The translations under genes and the position numbers were made by a program. Of a stretch of 64,000 bases of DNA, positions 12,354 to 23,900 are shown piece by piece. The notes below the pieces were generated by a model, which was not told where the DNA came from, did no database searches, and was given only the letters and a program-made list of their open reading frames with translations. Within the stretch, counting starts at the first letter, position 1; each line of letters begins with the position of its first letter. This DNA comes from Enoplosus armatus (taxonomy: Eukaryota; Chordata; Actinopteri; Centrarchiformes; Enoplosidae): contig NC_092183.1 of assembly GCF_043641665.1 (NCBI RefSeq), forward strand, positions 24,887,492 through 24,951,491. The letters are read 5' to 3'.

Positions 12354-15300
12354 TATGTTTGAGCAAATATACTAAGTGAGTATTGTAAACATATTCTAAA
12401 GCATTAAACTCCCAGGAACAATAGTCATTTGTTACCTTCACTTTATAGACGTCTGAGTCTGCGGCTTTACGCTTGCCTTCTGGGAGCGATAAGCACGCGA
12501 TAGACATTTTATTGAATACACAATGTGTGCTAATTAATAAATGATTGGACATGCATAAACATCACCTTTTCTTTTTTTTCTTTTTTTTTTTTACCAGAGC
12601 AGCTCAGCACATTTGCATCACTGTGCTGAGACTAATAAAAGGCGTCCTGCTGAGATACCCATGTCTCACTTCATTCAGCTGCCTCCTATGTGGAGCCTTC
12701 GGCAGGAAGTGAGTCATTCCCTCCTGCTCCCTTGTTGGTGGCGAAGAGATGAGCTGCGTGACCCCGGTGCATGATTAATTAGCGATCATTATCCCATCTC
12801 CGCTCTCCTCAGTGGGTGCTGCGCTTTTTTGTCCTCGCCTTTATTAGCATAGCTAGCCTGCGCCACCAGCCACTCCCCTTTGACGCGAGCCTGGAACATG
12901 GGAATGTGTGTGTGGCAGAGGTCTGGCAGCGGCTGTCCGATATTCCCATTGGGTGCTTTGGTGCCATTCCAACGCTTTCTTTCTTCTCCGTGAGACAAAG
13001 ATGAAGACGGGGAGGCAAGGAAGGAAGGAAGGAAGGAAGGAAGGAAACGTTGAATGGGTGACAGCAAGGGTGTCATTAGACCTCTTTCACAGGGGTGTGA
13101 GCACCTGTGTTTATTGTGCCCCACTTGCAAAGCAGCTTATTCACGGAAAAACACAACAAAACAAAGTTTTTAAATTAAAATTCATTCATCAGAAAACATG
13201 CTATATGGCAGTTTGCATGGAGTGGCTGGCTTGGACATTTAGAGGAAATATTGCCTTCATTAGACACCTGGACTTGCTAATGCAGAATGTTTTTCAGCAG
13301 CAGATTTCTGATGAGTCAGTGAAGCTACGAGCTACAAGTCAACCAGGAGCCTGTTCTTTGTGTGCCGATTGTAACTATAATCCAGGCTGATGCCATCTTA
13401 GTTCAAATTACGTGGTCGTTCTTTCACCCCATTTGCCTCTTTGAATACAGGGCTAATATTGGATGGCATCGCCTCGGACAACTGCGCGCTCTTGTTTTGA
13501 AATGTGGGGGATATAAATGGAGAAAGTTGAAACCGCAATCAACATTTGAATAATCGGCTGACCTTATACCACCGGCTTAAATAGACAGCACCTTGTTATT
13601 AGCTGAGCAGGAGTTCAATTAAATCTGTCAAGAGCATAATCTAAAAACACGCTCTGAAGATGAGATGCAACCCTGTAATGAAGTGAGATATTAAAAGAGT
13701 GAGACTAATTACGATTTTATCTGTGGCACGTAGCGCATCTTGGGGGGGGGGGGAAACAAATGTGTGTGTTTGCAAGGTTTGAATATTTCACTTGTGTTTC
13801 TAGACATGAGACAACATGGATTTTAACATATGCAGAAAACAATTATTGCACAATAAATACACCTGAGGCTGCAACTGCAGCGTCAGAGTTCATCCTTGAG
13901 TGACACTCACACACACACACACACAAACACTACTTCCTTAACAATGTCTCTCCACTCAACTTGTGGAAAAGATGAGCTGCGCCTCTGATTTTGGAGTGCT
14001 CTCAGTGCAAGGAGGGATGCTCGATAACAGCATCAGCAAGCCCTAAGAGCTGACCCGTCTCTTAACACCTACTCCGGCAGCCACACACCTTCTGATTACC
14101 TTTCATCTGGTGTGCTGCGGCCATCAAAAACTCCAATTACGTCTGCTAATGGAGCAGCCTCTTCTCGAAGCCTATGCCTTCCATCTAGTTAGGTGTGAGA
14201 CAGCCGAGGTGAGAGAAAGGCTGGATGGGGGAGAGCGGTACTTGTTGCTTTATTACTCCTGTATGCCAAAAAGAAAGAGGGGAAAATAGCAAATATTCAA
14301 CTGGAAGTCTCACTCGCGCGCAGCAAACCGCTCAGTTCCTCGAGGCTAACGGTTTCAATAAAGGCTGAATCAATACAGAAATCAGTGATCAACTCTGCAA
14401 AAAAACAAAAAACAAAATCCAGTATGCTTGTTTCAGCACCCAGTTCAATTTCCTGCTTTAACTTTTTTCCAGTCCAGCGAAGTCCACAACCCAAGCAGAG
14501 ATTTAACGGAAGGTTGACTCACCTAAAATCAGTTTACCAACCTTTTGTATTTGCAGAATAAAGTTATATAGTTACGTTTTTTTGAAAATAATGCAAGTTA
14601 CGGTAAAGTTACGGAGACATGCGACATGAGAGTCAGCAAAACATTTAGACATTTTCTGGAACCATATGTGAATGCCGTTGCACCAAACCTCTGGGCATGA
14701 ACCATTTTATTTGAAATTGTTAATTTTGGGTAAACATTATGTCCTATTTTCATTTAAAAGCATTGCCACTCAGCGATGGAGGGTGCATTTTTAACACACT
14801 TTGTCTTTTCATAGTCGTGTGGCAAATGCAATTGCAACAAAGAAACTGTTGGATTGCGGCTGGTGACGCGGTCCGAGCCGTCGCGGTTGTCTGTCCTGGG
14901 CACAGGCGGCGGATAACTCAACTCAACATCTCTGCAGGTTAGGGCAGGCAAACTCGTATATCTTGCTGTCTCATTATGCCTGGGAGCCTATCACACTGCC
15001 TGCAGCATGAGTAAACATTAAGTCGGGGCCGTTCTAATAGTGTCAATATAAACTCCACAGCTGTAATAACGTGAAGCATGACGATCGGGCATGAGGCCAA
15101 TTCGGTTGAATTTTACAGGCGCGATGATAATGGAATCCAAATGAATGTACATTTTGACTTCAGCATAGCACTGTAAATCTCATATGCGCCCAAGAGATCA
15201 TTTACGGCCTCCTGTTTCCACGTGCCTATTAAGGATAAAAGGACGAATGCTTCATTCGCCTTCTAACGATCACCACGTGGCGTCTTTACTACATGCCCGT

Positions 15301-17190
15301 CTCCTCGACTTTGAGAATGAAACTTCAATAAAACCCCGTGGGTGCCGTAAAAGCCCACAATGATTACACAAAGCTCAGCTGATTCGTAAAGACGCCTTAA
15401 CGCGACGTCAACACATGACATCGCCCCGTTTGCTGCCGCTGCTGTGAAGCTGTGAAGGAGGGCGAGAGGGCAGCGTTGTGATCACTTTTGTTTTCTTTGC
15501 ATCATTGGATAGTCACATCGAAAAAGATAGGTAGGCAGATTATTTTTTACCCTCGGACAGAGCCTCATTTGAGGAGAAACTCTATACACACATCCATGCA
15601 TGCTCTGTTACTCATATGGTAGCATGGCCGCTTTGAGTACGGCTGCAGGTGGAGAAATAAATCATTAGTCACATGTAAATCTTCCGCCTCCCAAAAAAAA
15701 ACCCAGCAGCTATTCAGGAGCTAAGCAGCTTCGTATAACTTGGCTTTAACAAGTATGTGTTTTGGCAGTTATCCAAAAAAAAAGAAAAAGTGTGGTATGT
15801 GAAAAATACCAATAATAAATAATGACACTAGTGGTACGTGTAGTGACAGTCTGGCAGGTTGTATTGTAAAGAATTATAGTGCTGTCTCCCATCCCCATGC
15901 AGAGATCCTGCAGCCACAGGGTCTTTACAGCAGCCTCAGTGGGTCCAGGACTCTGTGTTTGCATGTCGTCTGCCCCCCCCCCCGGCTAGATGAAGAGGCC
16001 TTCCTCTACATTAACCTCCCAAACGGAACCTCTGCAGGAGTTGGGTCTGAGGGAGAGCGCTTTGATGACGCCCGTGTGTCATTATTTGTGTCAGTGCTCG
16101 CAGTGAAAGCCACCGGCGTAATCCAGAGGAGCCTCCTAACAGCTTCCTTCCGGGACTCCTTGAATCCTATTTGCTCAGCCCTTCGTATGCTTATGCAACA
16201 CGGCTTTGTGAGTTACTCCAGCTATAAAACCCTGAGCATCAGCGGGCAGCAGGATATCCTGCTGAGAAATGTGGCTCGGATAACAGACGCCACTGATTTC
16301 TCTGGGCGCGCTCGATCATGTCCGACGGCACAGAGGCTTTCAGAGGGCCGTCACAGAGCAGTGGGGCCATTATACACTCTCTCCGCCGCTCCTATCTGAT
16401 GGGAAAAAGGTTGAGACCATCAGACCGGCGCTGAGAGCTGCTGTACTGACAGACCAGACAAAAGTGAATCTATCTGAGCTGTCCTCTCAGTGGGAAGTCT
16501 TTGACATCTCCAGCCAGCTGTGCTGCGGGGGGGGGGGGGGGCTTCTTCCATCATGTTTATCGACTGGGAGCTGTCCCTCTAATTGAAAAGAGCTGGAATG
16601 GAGACTTTTTTCCGCTTTGACTCGCTCTTCATGAATAACCCATCAATGGCTTTATGAGAAACGAATCAATGATTCTGAGTCAAAGATCAGACGCACATCC
16701 TTGCAGAACTGGAGGAAAACACCCCAGACTTTGCCCTCTTTAAAGCCTGAATTGTAAATGTCACTTCACCGTCTGTCCGCACCACGGGCAGCAAAAAACA
16801 TCTGCCATTATTGGATTCACTTAATGTAGAGCAAACAAAAGTGTCTTTCTCACAAAAATACACCGGCTCCTGCCTGTGTGGGGGGGAAATCCCAAACCAA
16901 CGTTAGCCTTTGGGGCTTAGGGAAGAATAATGGGGCTCGGAGTGACCTTGTGCTGAATGCTGCTTTGTCATCGTAAGCGCTGGCGAGTGAGCCTGCTGGT
17001 TGCATGTGCAGAGCAGAGGGAGGGCAACCTAATAGTGATGCCTCACGTTTAGGAGAGGGGATGGTTTCTTGGGAGTAAATGGTTACTTCACACCCCACCA
17101 CCCCTCCACTACACATATTGTGCGCACACACACACACGCAGGTTAGATTAGTATTAAAAAAAATAGTTACACAGAGTATTTCCCTGGTGT
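12354..17190. other. Non-coding stretch with simple repeats
   Basis: The block contains an (AAGG)n array at 13017-13046, poly-G at 13741-13752 and 16527-16541, a short (AC)n at 13908-13926, and a CpG-rich patch around 14865-14930. Open frames of 160 codons (12908-13390) and 146 codons (15959-16399) on the plus strand show no known domain and are probably chance. Confidence 0.5.
13017..13046. repeat. (AAGG)n microsatellite
   Basis: About seven tandem AAGG units. Confidence 0.9.
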
Positions 17191-17194
17191 GAAT

Positions 17195-17214
17195 GTGTGT
17201 GTGTGTGTGTGTGT
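17195..17214. repeat. (TG)n microsatellite
   Basis: Nine to ten TG units, close to a short (AC)n run at 17125-17138. Confidence 0.9.
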
Positions 17215-17524
17215 CATGAATGTTAAGCAGAGGTGCTGTCACAAAACAGGAGTGTATCCCGTAAATCCCTTCAAACCCTCCCTGCAGGAATAAAATACAG
17301 CAAACGTGTCACTCTTTAATAACATACTTTGAGCATGTATGAATGCTTTGGAGATGGCTATTAAGCCATTAATAAATACAACGTTTGGTTACCATGTTGA
17401 GAAAAATCCATACATTTGGACATAAAGCCTTTCAAAAGGATGATAAGAATATAATATATTAGATATTCAAGTTCATATCCACATGATGTAGCTGTTTCTT
17501 TATTATTGGCCTGTTTGCCGTGTT

Positions 17525-17800
17525 CGGCGCTTGTAGTTTAGCCTGTTAGCATGCTAACATCTTCTAATTACCAGTAAACGTACTGTGCAGCCGACGCAGA
17601 CGGGAATGCCGTTAGCTTTGCAGGTATTTGGTCGTACACCAAAGTAAGCAAATTAGTAAATTTTGACCTGTTGTCGGTGGTGGCTTGATGAAAAGTTAAG
17701 GTGATCACCGAAGTCGGTGGGATTCGTCCTCTGGGGACCACACGTTTCTGTCAGTCTGGACCAAAGGGACGGACCAACCGACGAGAGTGACATTGCCATC
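17525..17800 (+). repeat. Copy of the 'ggcgctagaggaaaagtc' repeat family
   Basis: Blocks in the family order: cctgttagcatgctaacatc, tagctttgcaggtatttggt, ttttgacctgttg, gtgatcaccgaagtcggtgg, gattcgtcctctggggacca, cagtctggaccaaaggga. It keeps the 5' part better than the copy at 8445 but has lost the central 'ggcgctag' block. Confidence 0.6.
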
Positions 17801-20320
17801 CATATAGCATGGCTAAACCCCATTATAAATCATGACTTATTAGAACCTGGATGTGGTCTAGACTGGAAATAACTAACTAATAACTGACAGAGGTTAGGTG
17901 CTGGTGTGCAGTGTCGCCAGAGGATGAGCCATTATAAAGCAGCTGCTGTCATATGAAAACCTTGTAAATCCTGTGAGCGTTTTAAAATCATGATTTTGCA
18001 CGGCCCTTATGAGCGGGTAAATCAGATTTCATGACCTTAGAGCACTTGGCCAGACATCCATTTAAAAACTCAATTTGAAAATTGCTCGGCTGTCGGCGAG
18101 ACCTGAAAAGCGGGACTCATTAGCGATGCAAGGCTTTTGTTAGATACCAGCAGTAGAGCTGGAGCAAACAGCAACAGGGTGGAAAGAGTAAGGGCTTGAT
18201 TATGGCCAACAATTACTTATTAATGCACGCCTAAAGGGTACAGGATCTGACTGCGACAGCTGCAGAATCTACAAACAGCTTATGATGATTCAGACTCCCA
18301 ATAAAGTATCTGACTGAATCGAAAAATATGTTGTCTCACTTGGTAAGAACGTTATTGGTGAAATTACCATTGGGGTGCATATGCCAATATACAAAATTAA
18401 TTTGAGTACTTATTAAGGTTGGACTTTATCGTTTGGGGATGACGACGTTTATTACATTTAATACACTTTGACAAGGACAGGACAGAGACAATCAATAAAT
18501 AATTGAGGTAACATTTTGCTGGTTAAAAAAAAAAAAAAAAAGATAAATATTTTCTTCAGTGTCATTTAATAAATACACTTTACAGTACGCGGTTAACATA
18601 TCATACTCGACACATACACATAGTTGATAGTATCATTAATAGTAACTGCGTGTGGACACTCTGTATCCATAGAGGGAGTCTCTGCCACATAACTGATGAA
18701 TGACATGTGAAGTGATTTTTGCATCGAGGGGGGGAAAGCGTTCACACAGCTGCCTTTCTCCTAAAAAAAAAAAGAAAAAAAAAAAGGGAACTAAGACCTG
18801 TGAGCTGCGGTGACATAATTATTGGTTCACATGGCAACATTTCGACCTTTAACTGTCACCTGAGGTACTCTGGTGAAGAGCAACAATGAATAAACCGATA
18901 AGGGAGGAGCAGGGTTCTGTAATTTCACTGTCTCACCGTTGCACTTGCGAGACTGCTCTACATAACTCAGGCAGCCTCAGCGACAAGACAACTGAGAAGC
19001 TACAGCGCCACCACGTGGTCAAGGCTGAATGACAAATACGGCCCCCCGGCTTGCTCAGACCGCGTGGGAGAAAGGCCCGCACGACAGACGGTGAGGCTTT
19101 TCACACAGAGGGAAGGCAGCGGAGCACGCCACAGCGGCTTCTGACTGACAGCCGGTTGAAAGGGTTTTAAATTTTAAAACGCCGCGCTCTCCAGAAAAAT
19201 ACACAGAAAACCCTGATGTCAGTCCTTGATTGAGTGGAGCACGGAGCGAAGACGTGAAAGGTTCATTGTGGCGACGTTCAGAGTGAAACAAAGGAGGCTC
19301 GCTAATAATGATAATGACATGGTAAATATGACAACAACAACAACAACACTGTGGAAAAACACTAGGGAGATTTTAACATTAAGAAGTATCAGCTATTGTT
19401 CTTTTTGGGTGGGGGAAAAAAAAAAAAAAAAAAGATTGAGTGCAGGCTACAAAGCAGCACTAAACGCACTGGAGACCATTCATTGGACTGGGTAATGGTC
19501 TTTGGCCTTTAACTCTAACCCAGCATATCTACAAACATGCACACACGACATGATTTCCTACGTGGCACCCCTCTAACAGCTGAGGACTGAGCAGCGATGC
19601 AACAGGTAGGTAGATTTTTTTTTTTTTTTTTTATAGCCACTTAGCAGTAGGATGATTATTGAGATAATGGGTTATTACTGTGTCTTTTATTGCTGCCTCA
19701 TTATAGCCCAGATCGCTATTACAGGGTTTGGAGAGGTGAACCCATCTCTCGAGTGTGCTGCTTTTTGATTTTCTTTTTTTTTTTTGTCACGCATTAACTG
19801 ACCGCTGCCTTGCTGTAGCTGAAAAGTGAAAACGAAAGTAAAGTATCATATGCCACCTGCGGCTGACTTTGCTCCCCGCTCTTCCTCGTCACTGTCATGT
19901 TAAACACTGTGACCTGACAGCAGCGCTAACAACATACATTTGGCCGACGCATGACGAAATAGTCGGAATGCGTACTCCTCGGGAGCGGTTACTCTTACTC
20001 TGCATGAGGAGTATCGCGTTCCTGTTGCAACTTCATGCCGGCTAAACGCATCCTCTCAAACAGAAAAATCAAACAAACAGGAAAAAAAAACATGTTGTTG
20101 TATCAGCCATGTGAAAAGCAAATAGTGGTGACATCCAATGAACTTGTCAACTGAAAAATCTAACTTGACTGACATTACTGAGATGCATTACTTAGTATTT
20201 TGCTATCACGCAACAACATTTGCAGAGAGTGTAGTGTAATGTGACTTTGGAGCGCCGGGATCAGCTGAATCATTTCTTCCAAAGTGCTTGGATAATATTA
20301 CTTTAAAAGAGATTTAAGTC
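17800..20320. other. Non-coding stretch 3' of atad1b
   Basis: There are several poly-A/T runs (18524-18541, 18762-18785, 19417-19433, 19616-19632) and a short (AAC)n at 19333-19347. A minus-strand AATAAA (forward tttatt at 19686-19691) could end the atad1b transcript, giving a 3' UTR of roughly 1.1 kb; this is only a motif match. No coding sequence recognised. Confidence 0.4.
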
Positions 20321-20327
20321 TTTGTTG

Positions 20328-20735
20328 TTAAAAAAAAAAACGTGTTTGCCCAAAAAAGAAAGACGAGGAGTGATCCTGAGTCCTGAACTTGAATGAATGA
20401 GTGTATAAGTCGATGGTTGGACAGTATATGAGACCGTATAGTGGCGTCGTAGAGTAGTTTGTGGTATTACTGGCAGTAACTCCAGAGAGATTCATAAAGT
20501 TTCCGAAAAATGCTTTCTCCTCTTCCAAAAACAAACTTGTGCCCTTGAGCAAGACAAATCCCTCCAATGGATGGCTGGTCAGTGGCCAGTGGGAGACATT
20601 CCATTTCTGGTATGTGTTATAACTGTACACGTGTAGCAGGATCGTGCTGAAAACGAGCATGCTCAGGACAACCCACGCCTGGATAAATAGAATTAAAGAC
20701 AAGTACGGCTGCTTGCTGGCTTTTCCCAACTGCAT
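20328..20735 (-). CDS. Uncharacterised ORF for a putative type II membrane glycoprotein (in the atad1b 3' region)
   Basis: From an ATG at 20735 the frame runs 135 codons to a stop. Residues 1-10 are short and basic (MQLGKASKQP). Residues 11-36 form a continuous hydrophobic segment (YLSLILFIQAWVVLSMLVFS...), a good signal-anchor. The remainder contains four N-glycosylation sequons (N46-V-S, N82-L-S, N90-T-T, N93-Y-S), all on the side expected to be outside the cell under the positive-inside rule. The start has G at -3. It begins only 89 bases beyond the atad1b stop on the same strand, so it may simply be 3' UTR sequence that is open by chance. A short cytoplasmic tail, membrane anchor and stalk is also how many TNF-superfamily ligands begin, but I see no TNF-homology fold, so no family is claimed. 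It could be a first exon if a donor such as cca|gtaata near codon 89 is used. Confidence 0.3.
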   Translation of the reverse strand: MQLGKASKQPYLSLILFIQAWVVLSMLVFSTILLHVYSYNTYQKWNVSHWPLTSHPLEGFVLLKGTSLFLEEEKAFFGNFMNLSGVTASNTTNYSTTPLYGLIYCPTIDLYTHSFKFRTQDHSSSFFFGQTRFFF

Positions 20736-20745
20736 CTCTGACACG

Positions 20746-20762
20746 GTGGGGGGGGGGGGGGG
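20746..20762. repeat. Poly-G/poly-C run in the atad1b 3' region
   Basis: An uninterrupted G run on the plus strand lies between the atad1b stop codon and the downstream ORF; in the transcript it would read as poly-C. Confidence 0.9.
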
Positions 20763-20824
20763 AGGCTCCGCTTGGCGAGTTGGAAGAAGGGAACGCTCCC
20801 CGTCGGTGGTGTCAGTGTTGGTGT

Positions 20825-20954
20825 TTAGTCCAGGGGAACCTCTGACACACTGGGTAACATGGAGGCTGTGGCCCGCTTGGACTCCTTCATCTTGTCCAGG
20901 CCGAAGAGGAGGTCCAGCTGGGTGACGGGCCGCAACCGCTCCTCATCCACTGGT
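20825..20954 (-). CDS. atad1b: atad1b coding exon 9 (C-terminus and stop)
   Basis: The acceptor is tttgccccag; the exon supplies residues 342-383 after completing Lys341. It encodes [20 protein letters not shown], then a helix rich in Lys/Glu, ending SEVPLD and TAA (20827-20825). In AAA proteins of this type the C-terminal helix packs against the neighbouring subunit. The intron before it is the second longest in the gene (about 1.4 kb). Confidence 0.93.
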
Positions 20955-23900
20955 CTGGGGCAAAGGAAATAAGAGGTCAGAGGTCAGGCACAGAGACCTA
21001 CAGCTGTGTCCCAATTCCACACTGCACACTAATTGTATACAGGATGTACTATATGCTTATCTTTATAAAAGAGACCGTTTTTGCAGTAGTTTATAAGAAA
21101 TCAACATACTGTACTTAACGGTTTTATACCAACAGGAAAATATGCGTCAATCAAACTGTGACTTTATAATGCCACTGCCAATTAAACTTCACTGACAGAC
21201 GGCTAAATGCTTTTCCAACGATGTAACAGTTTTTTTTTTTCCCGGAGCTCTTTCACCTCCACTAAGAGCAGCTCCTTCATTTCCTGCGCTGCACTGTGGG
21301 AGAACAATGAACATCAACAACTCACTCAAAAATCAACTTTCTTTTAGTATGTATATACTGATGATTATGAGTAAACTTCATTTTGTCACTTTTTCAGCGT
21401 AAACACACTAGATGCTCAAAACCAAGTCATGCTGTATGTTTAGGAAAGTGGGTCACCATTAGTGTGTGGTGTGGATGGTTTTAATCCTCTTTTTGCTGAT
21501 GTCATATTGCTTTAAATGTCTTCCTGATCCTGACATGACGACTAAATTGGTGTATTTGATACACTATTTGCTCTATCAGTAGTCAATTTGCTTCTGTTCA
21601 TTTGAATAATTCTGCTGCTGAGATAAACTAACTTCTCAATGGGCTTTCTTTTTTCTTTTCTTTTTTTTTTTTACAAAAGACCACAGGATCAACTCAGTGC
21701 ATTGATTACGGAGAACTACAGTAAGTAGCCGTGTGTTCTGCTTCCTTCTATTCATCTGAAGCGCGCCGAAGCCCGGTGTGATAATTGCGGAGAGCTCAGC
21801 TGCTGAGTTTAGTGTTTAAAGTGCTGAAAACTACAAGTTAAAAATATTTCTTCTTTTCGAAATAACGGCTTTCTCCAAGAGGGGTTTCAGTAGTTGCCTA
21901 GCAACGCTGAAGCGCAGGGTTACACAGATCAGATATCTAGCCTTTTAGCAAAATATCACGTTTTTTCAAAATCCACCTCTGATACCATCCAATTTAACAA
22001 CATACTGTGATTTGTGAAGGTGATCAATACTCCAATAGTTGTGTATGTGAGGAAGGATTGGCATTCATGTTTTATTATAAACATCAGAACTAGCCCTTTG
22101 AAGATCCCGTGGTCCGAATCCTGCTTCAAAAGCTTGAGTGCTTTGCACAGAAAACTGAAAAGAATGGTTATTTTGTGGGAATATTAAGTCAAATTTAAAG
22201 TTACCAGTAAATACATCACTCAAAATAATACTGCCATCGGCTATCATAAACCCACAGTGGTGTAACCTCCAACTGTTTAGGGCAGGTGCTGTAGTTAAAC
22301 AAAGAGATGCTCAGTAGACACAGGGTCTATGAAATCTTGTGGGTGTTTGAATATGAGTCATACTTTTCCTCCTCCTCCTCCTGGCAGTCCTGTAGCTGCT
22401 GAGCGATCTGCCTCATCTGCTCCTTGCGGACGTAGTCCCGGACTCGGTACATGGCAGCGTCGCGGCAAAGCTCCCGGAGGTCACTGCCGGAGTAACCCTC
22501 CGTCTTCTCAGAAATCTCCTTCAGATTAATGGCGTTGCTCAGCTGAGCAGAGAAGCAGGAACAGCAATATGAGACAATCACGTGGACTGTAATCTAATCG
22601 GCCGTCACTGGCCTTTCGCTGCGTTTGCTACTGCCAATCAAGCGCCGACTGTTCACGGGTGATCGGGTTTTCTATGATGTGATTTGACAGTGAAAATACA
22701 GGTGTGAAATGATCCCGGTGAACGGCAACAGAGAGCATTGATTCATTTCTTCCACAGCTGACTCGGATGAAAAGAAATCAGAGAAATCTTACGTTTTCTC
22801 CCGCCAGAATCAGCCTCAGGATGTCCTGTCTTTGTCTTGTGCTCTGCAAAGACAGAAGGTTCTTATTAAAGCATACTGATGTGGAACCTATGAATCAAAA
22901 AAAACACACCTTTCAATTAGCAAACTAATCACCAGTTTAAAAGCCATTTCAACTGCCTTACACACACACACGTGTAAATGCATTTCGAGTGTTTCTTGTA
23001 CTCATTTACTGTTAAGCATTAACAGCTCACACATATTTATAACTGCCATGATAAGGGACTGTTTATTGCACGTGGATTTAAGTTACAGCCCATGCTTTTT
23101 GTGGTTTGGCCAGCAGCCACGAGACAATCTAAGATACACGGTTTAGCGTGTTTAAGCTGCGCTCCTTTCGTTTAGATTCATTTCGATGACATAGATGAAA
23201 ACTATTTGCGCTGGTGTATGTGTACGTGTCTTACCGGCAGGCCAACATGAAAAGTGGCGGGCATCCTGCGCAGAATGGCTGGATCCACGTCCTGCGGCCT
23301 GTTTGTAGCTCCCATCACCATCACCTAGATTCACAAGGATCACAATGCGAATACACTATGCTGAAGAAACCACCGGCTGCACTGAACTCCTCAAACGCAG
23401 CACAGGCACCATCTGGAGCAGGTGCTGTGTCCTGCATGCACTTTTTACAAAGACAGCTCTTAAGAGACAAGAGGGATCCAGCACCTTAGCGGTGTGACTG
23501 CATTACAGCATAGGAAAGAGGTCTTTGGTCGCGTTACCTGGGTGGTTGAGGAAGTATCCAGGCCGTCCCACAGGCTCATGAACTGGGCCTTCATCATGGC
23601 TGTGGCCTCATGATCCAGGCTGGAGCGATTCCTCAGAAATGACTCTTAACACGCGAGAGACAAGGAGCGCGAACAAGAAGAGCATTTACACAAAACTCAT
23701 CTGCATGACAGACTTGAGACCAACAGGCTGAAATCTGTTTGAGCAATTTCAAGGGGATGAAACAGGATTAGACTGATAGGCTTGTATATTAGCCTGATAT
23801 TGCTCCTTCAATAAAGAATGGATTTCAGCCTGTCATGTTATCCTACACCAGAGGTTTTTAAACTGAGAAGGGGGGGGGGGGGGCAAGGAGGAACCCTTAT

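Noticed and set aside
12908..13390. 160-codon plus-strand open frame
   Set aside because: It runs through the (AAGG)n microsatellite (giving Gly-Arg-Lys repeats) and shows no domain.
15959..16399. 146-codon plus-strand open frame
   Set aside because: It begins next to a poly-C run and has no known motif; protein similarity could not be supported.
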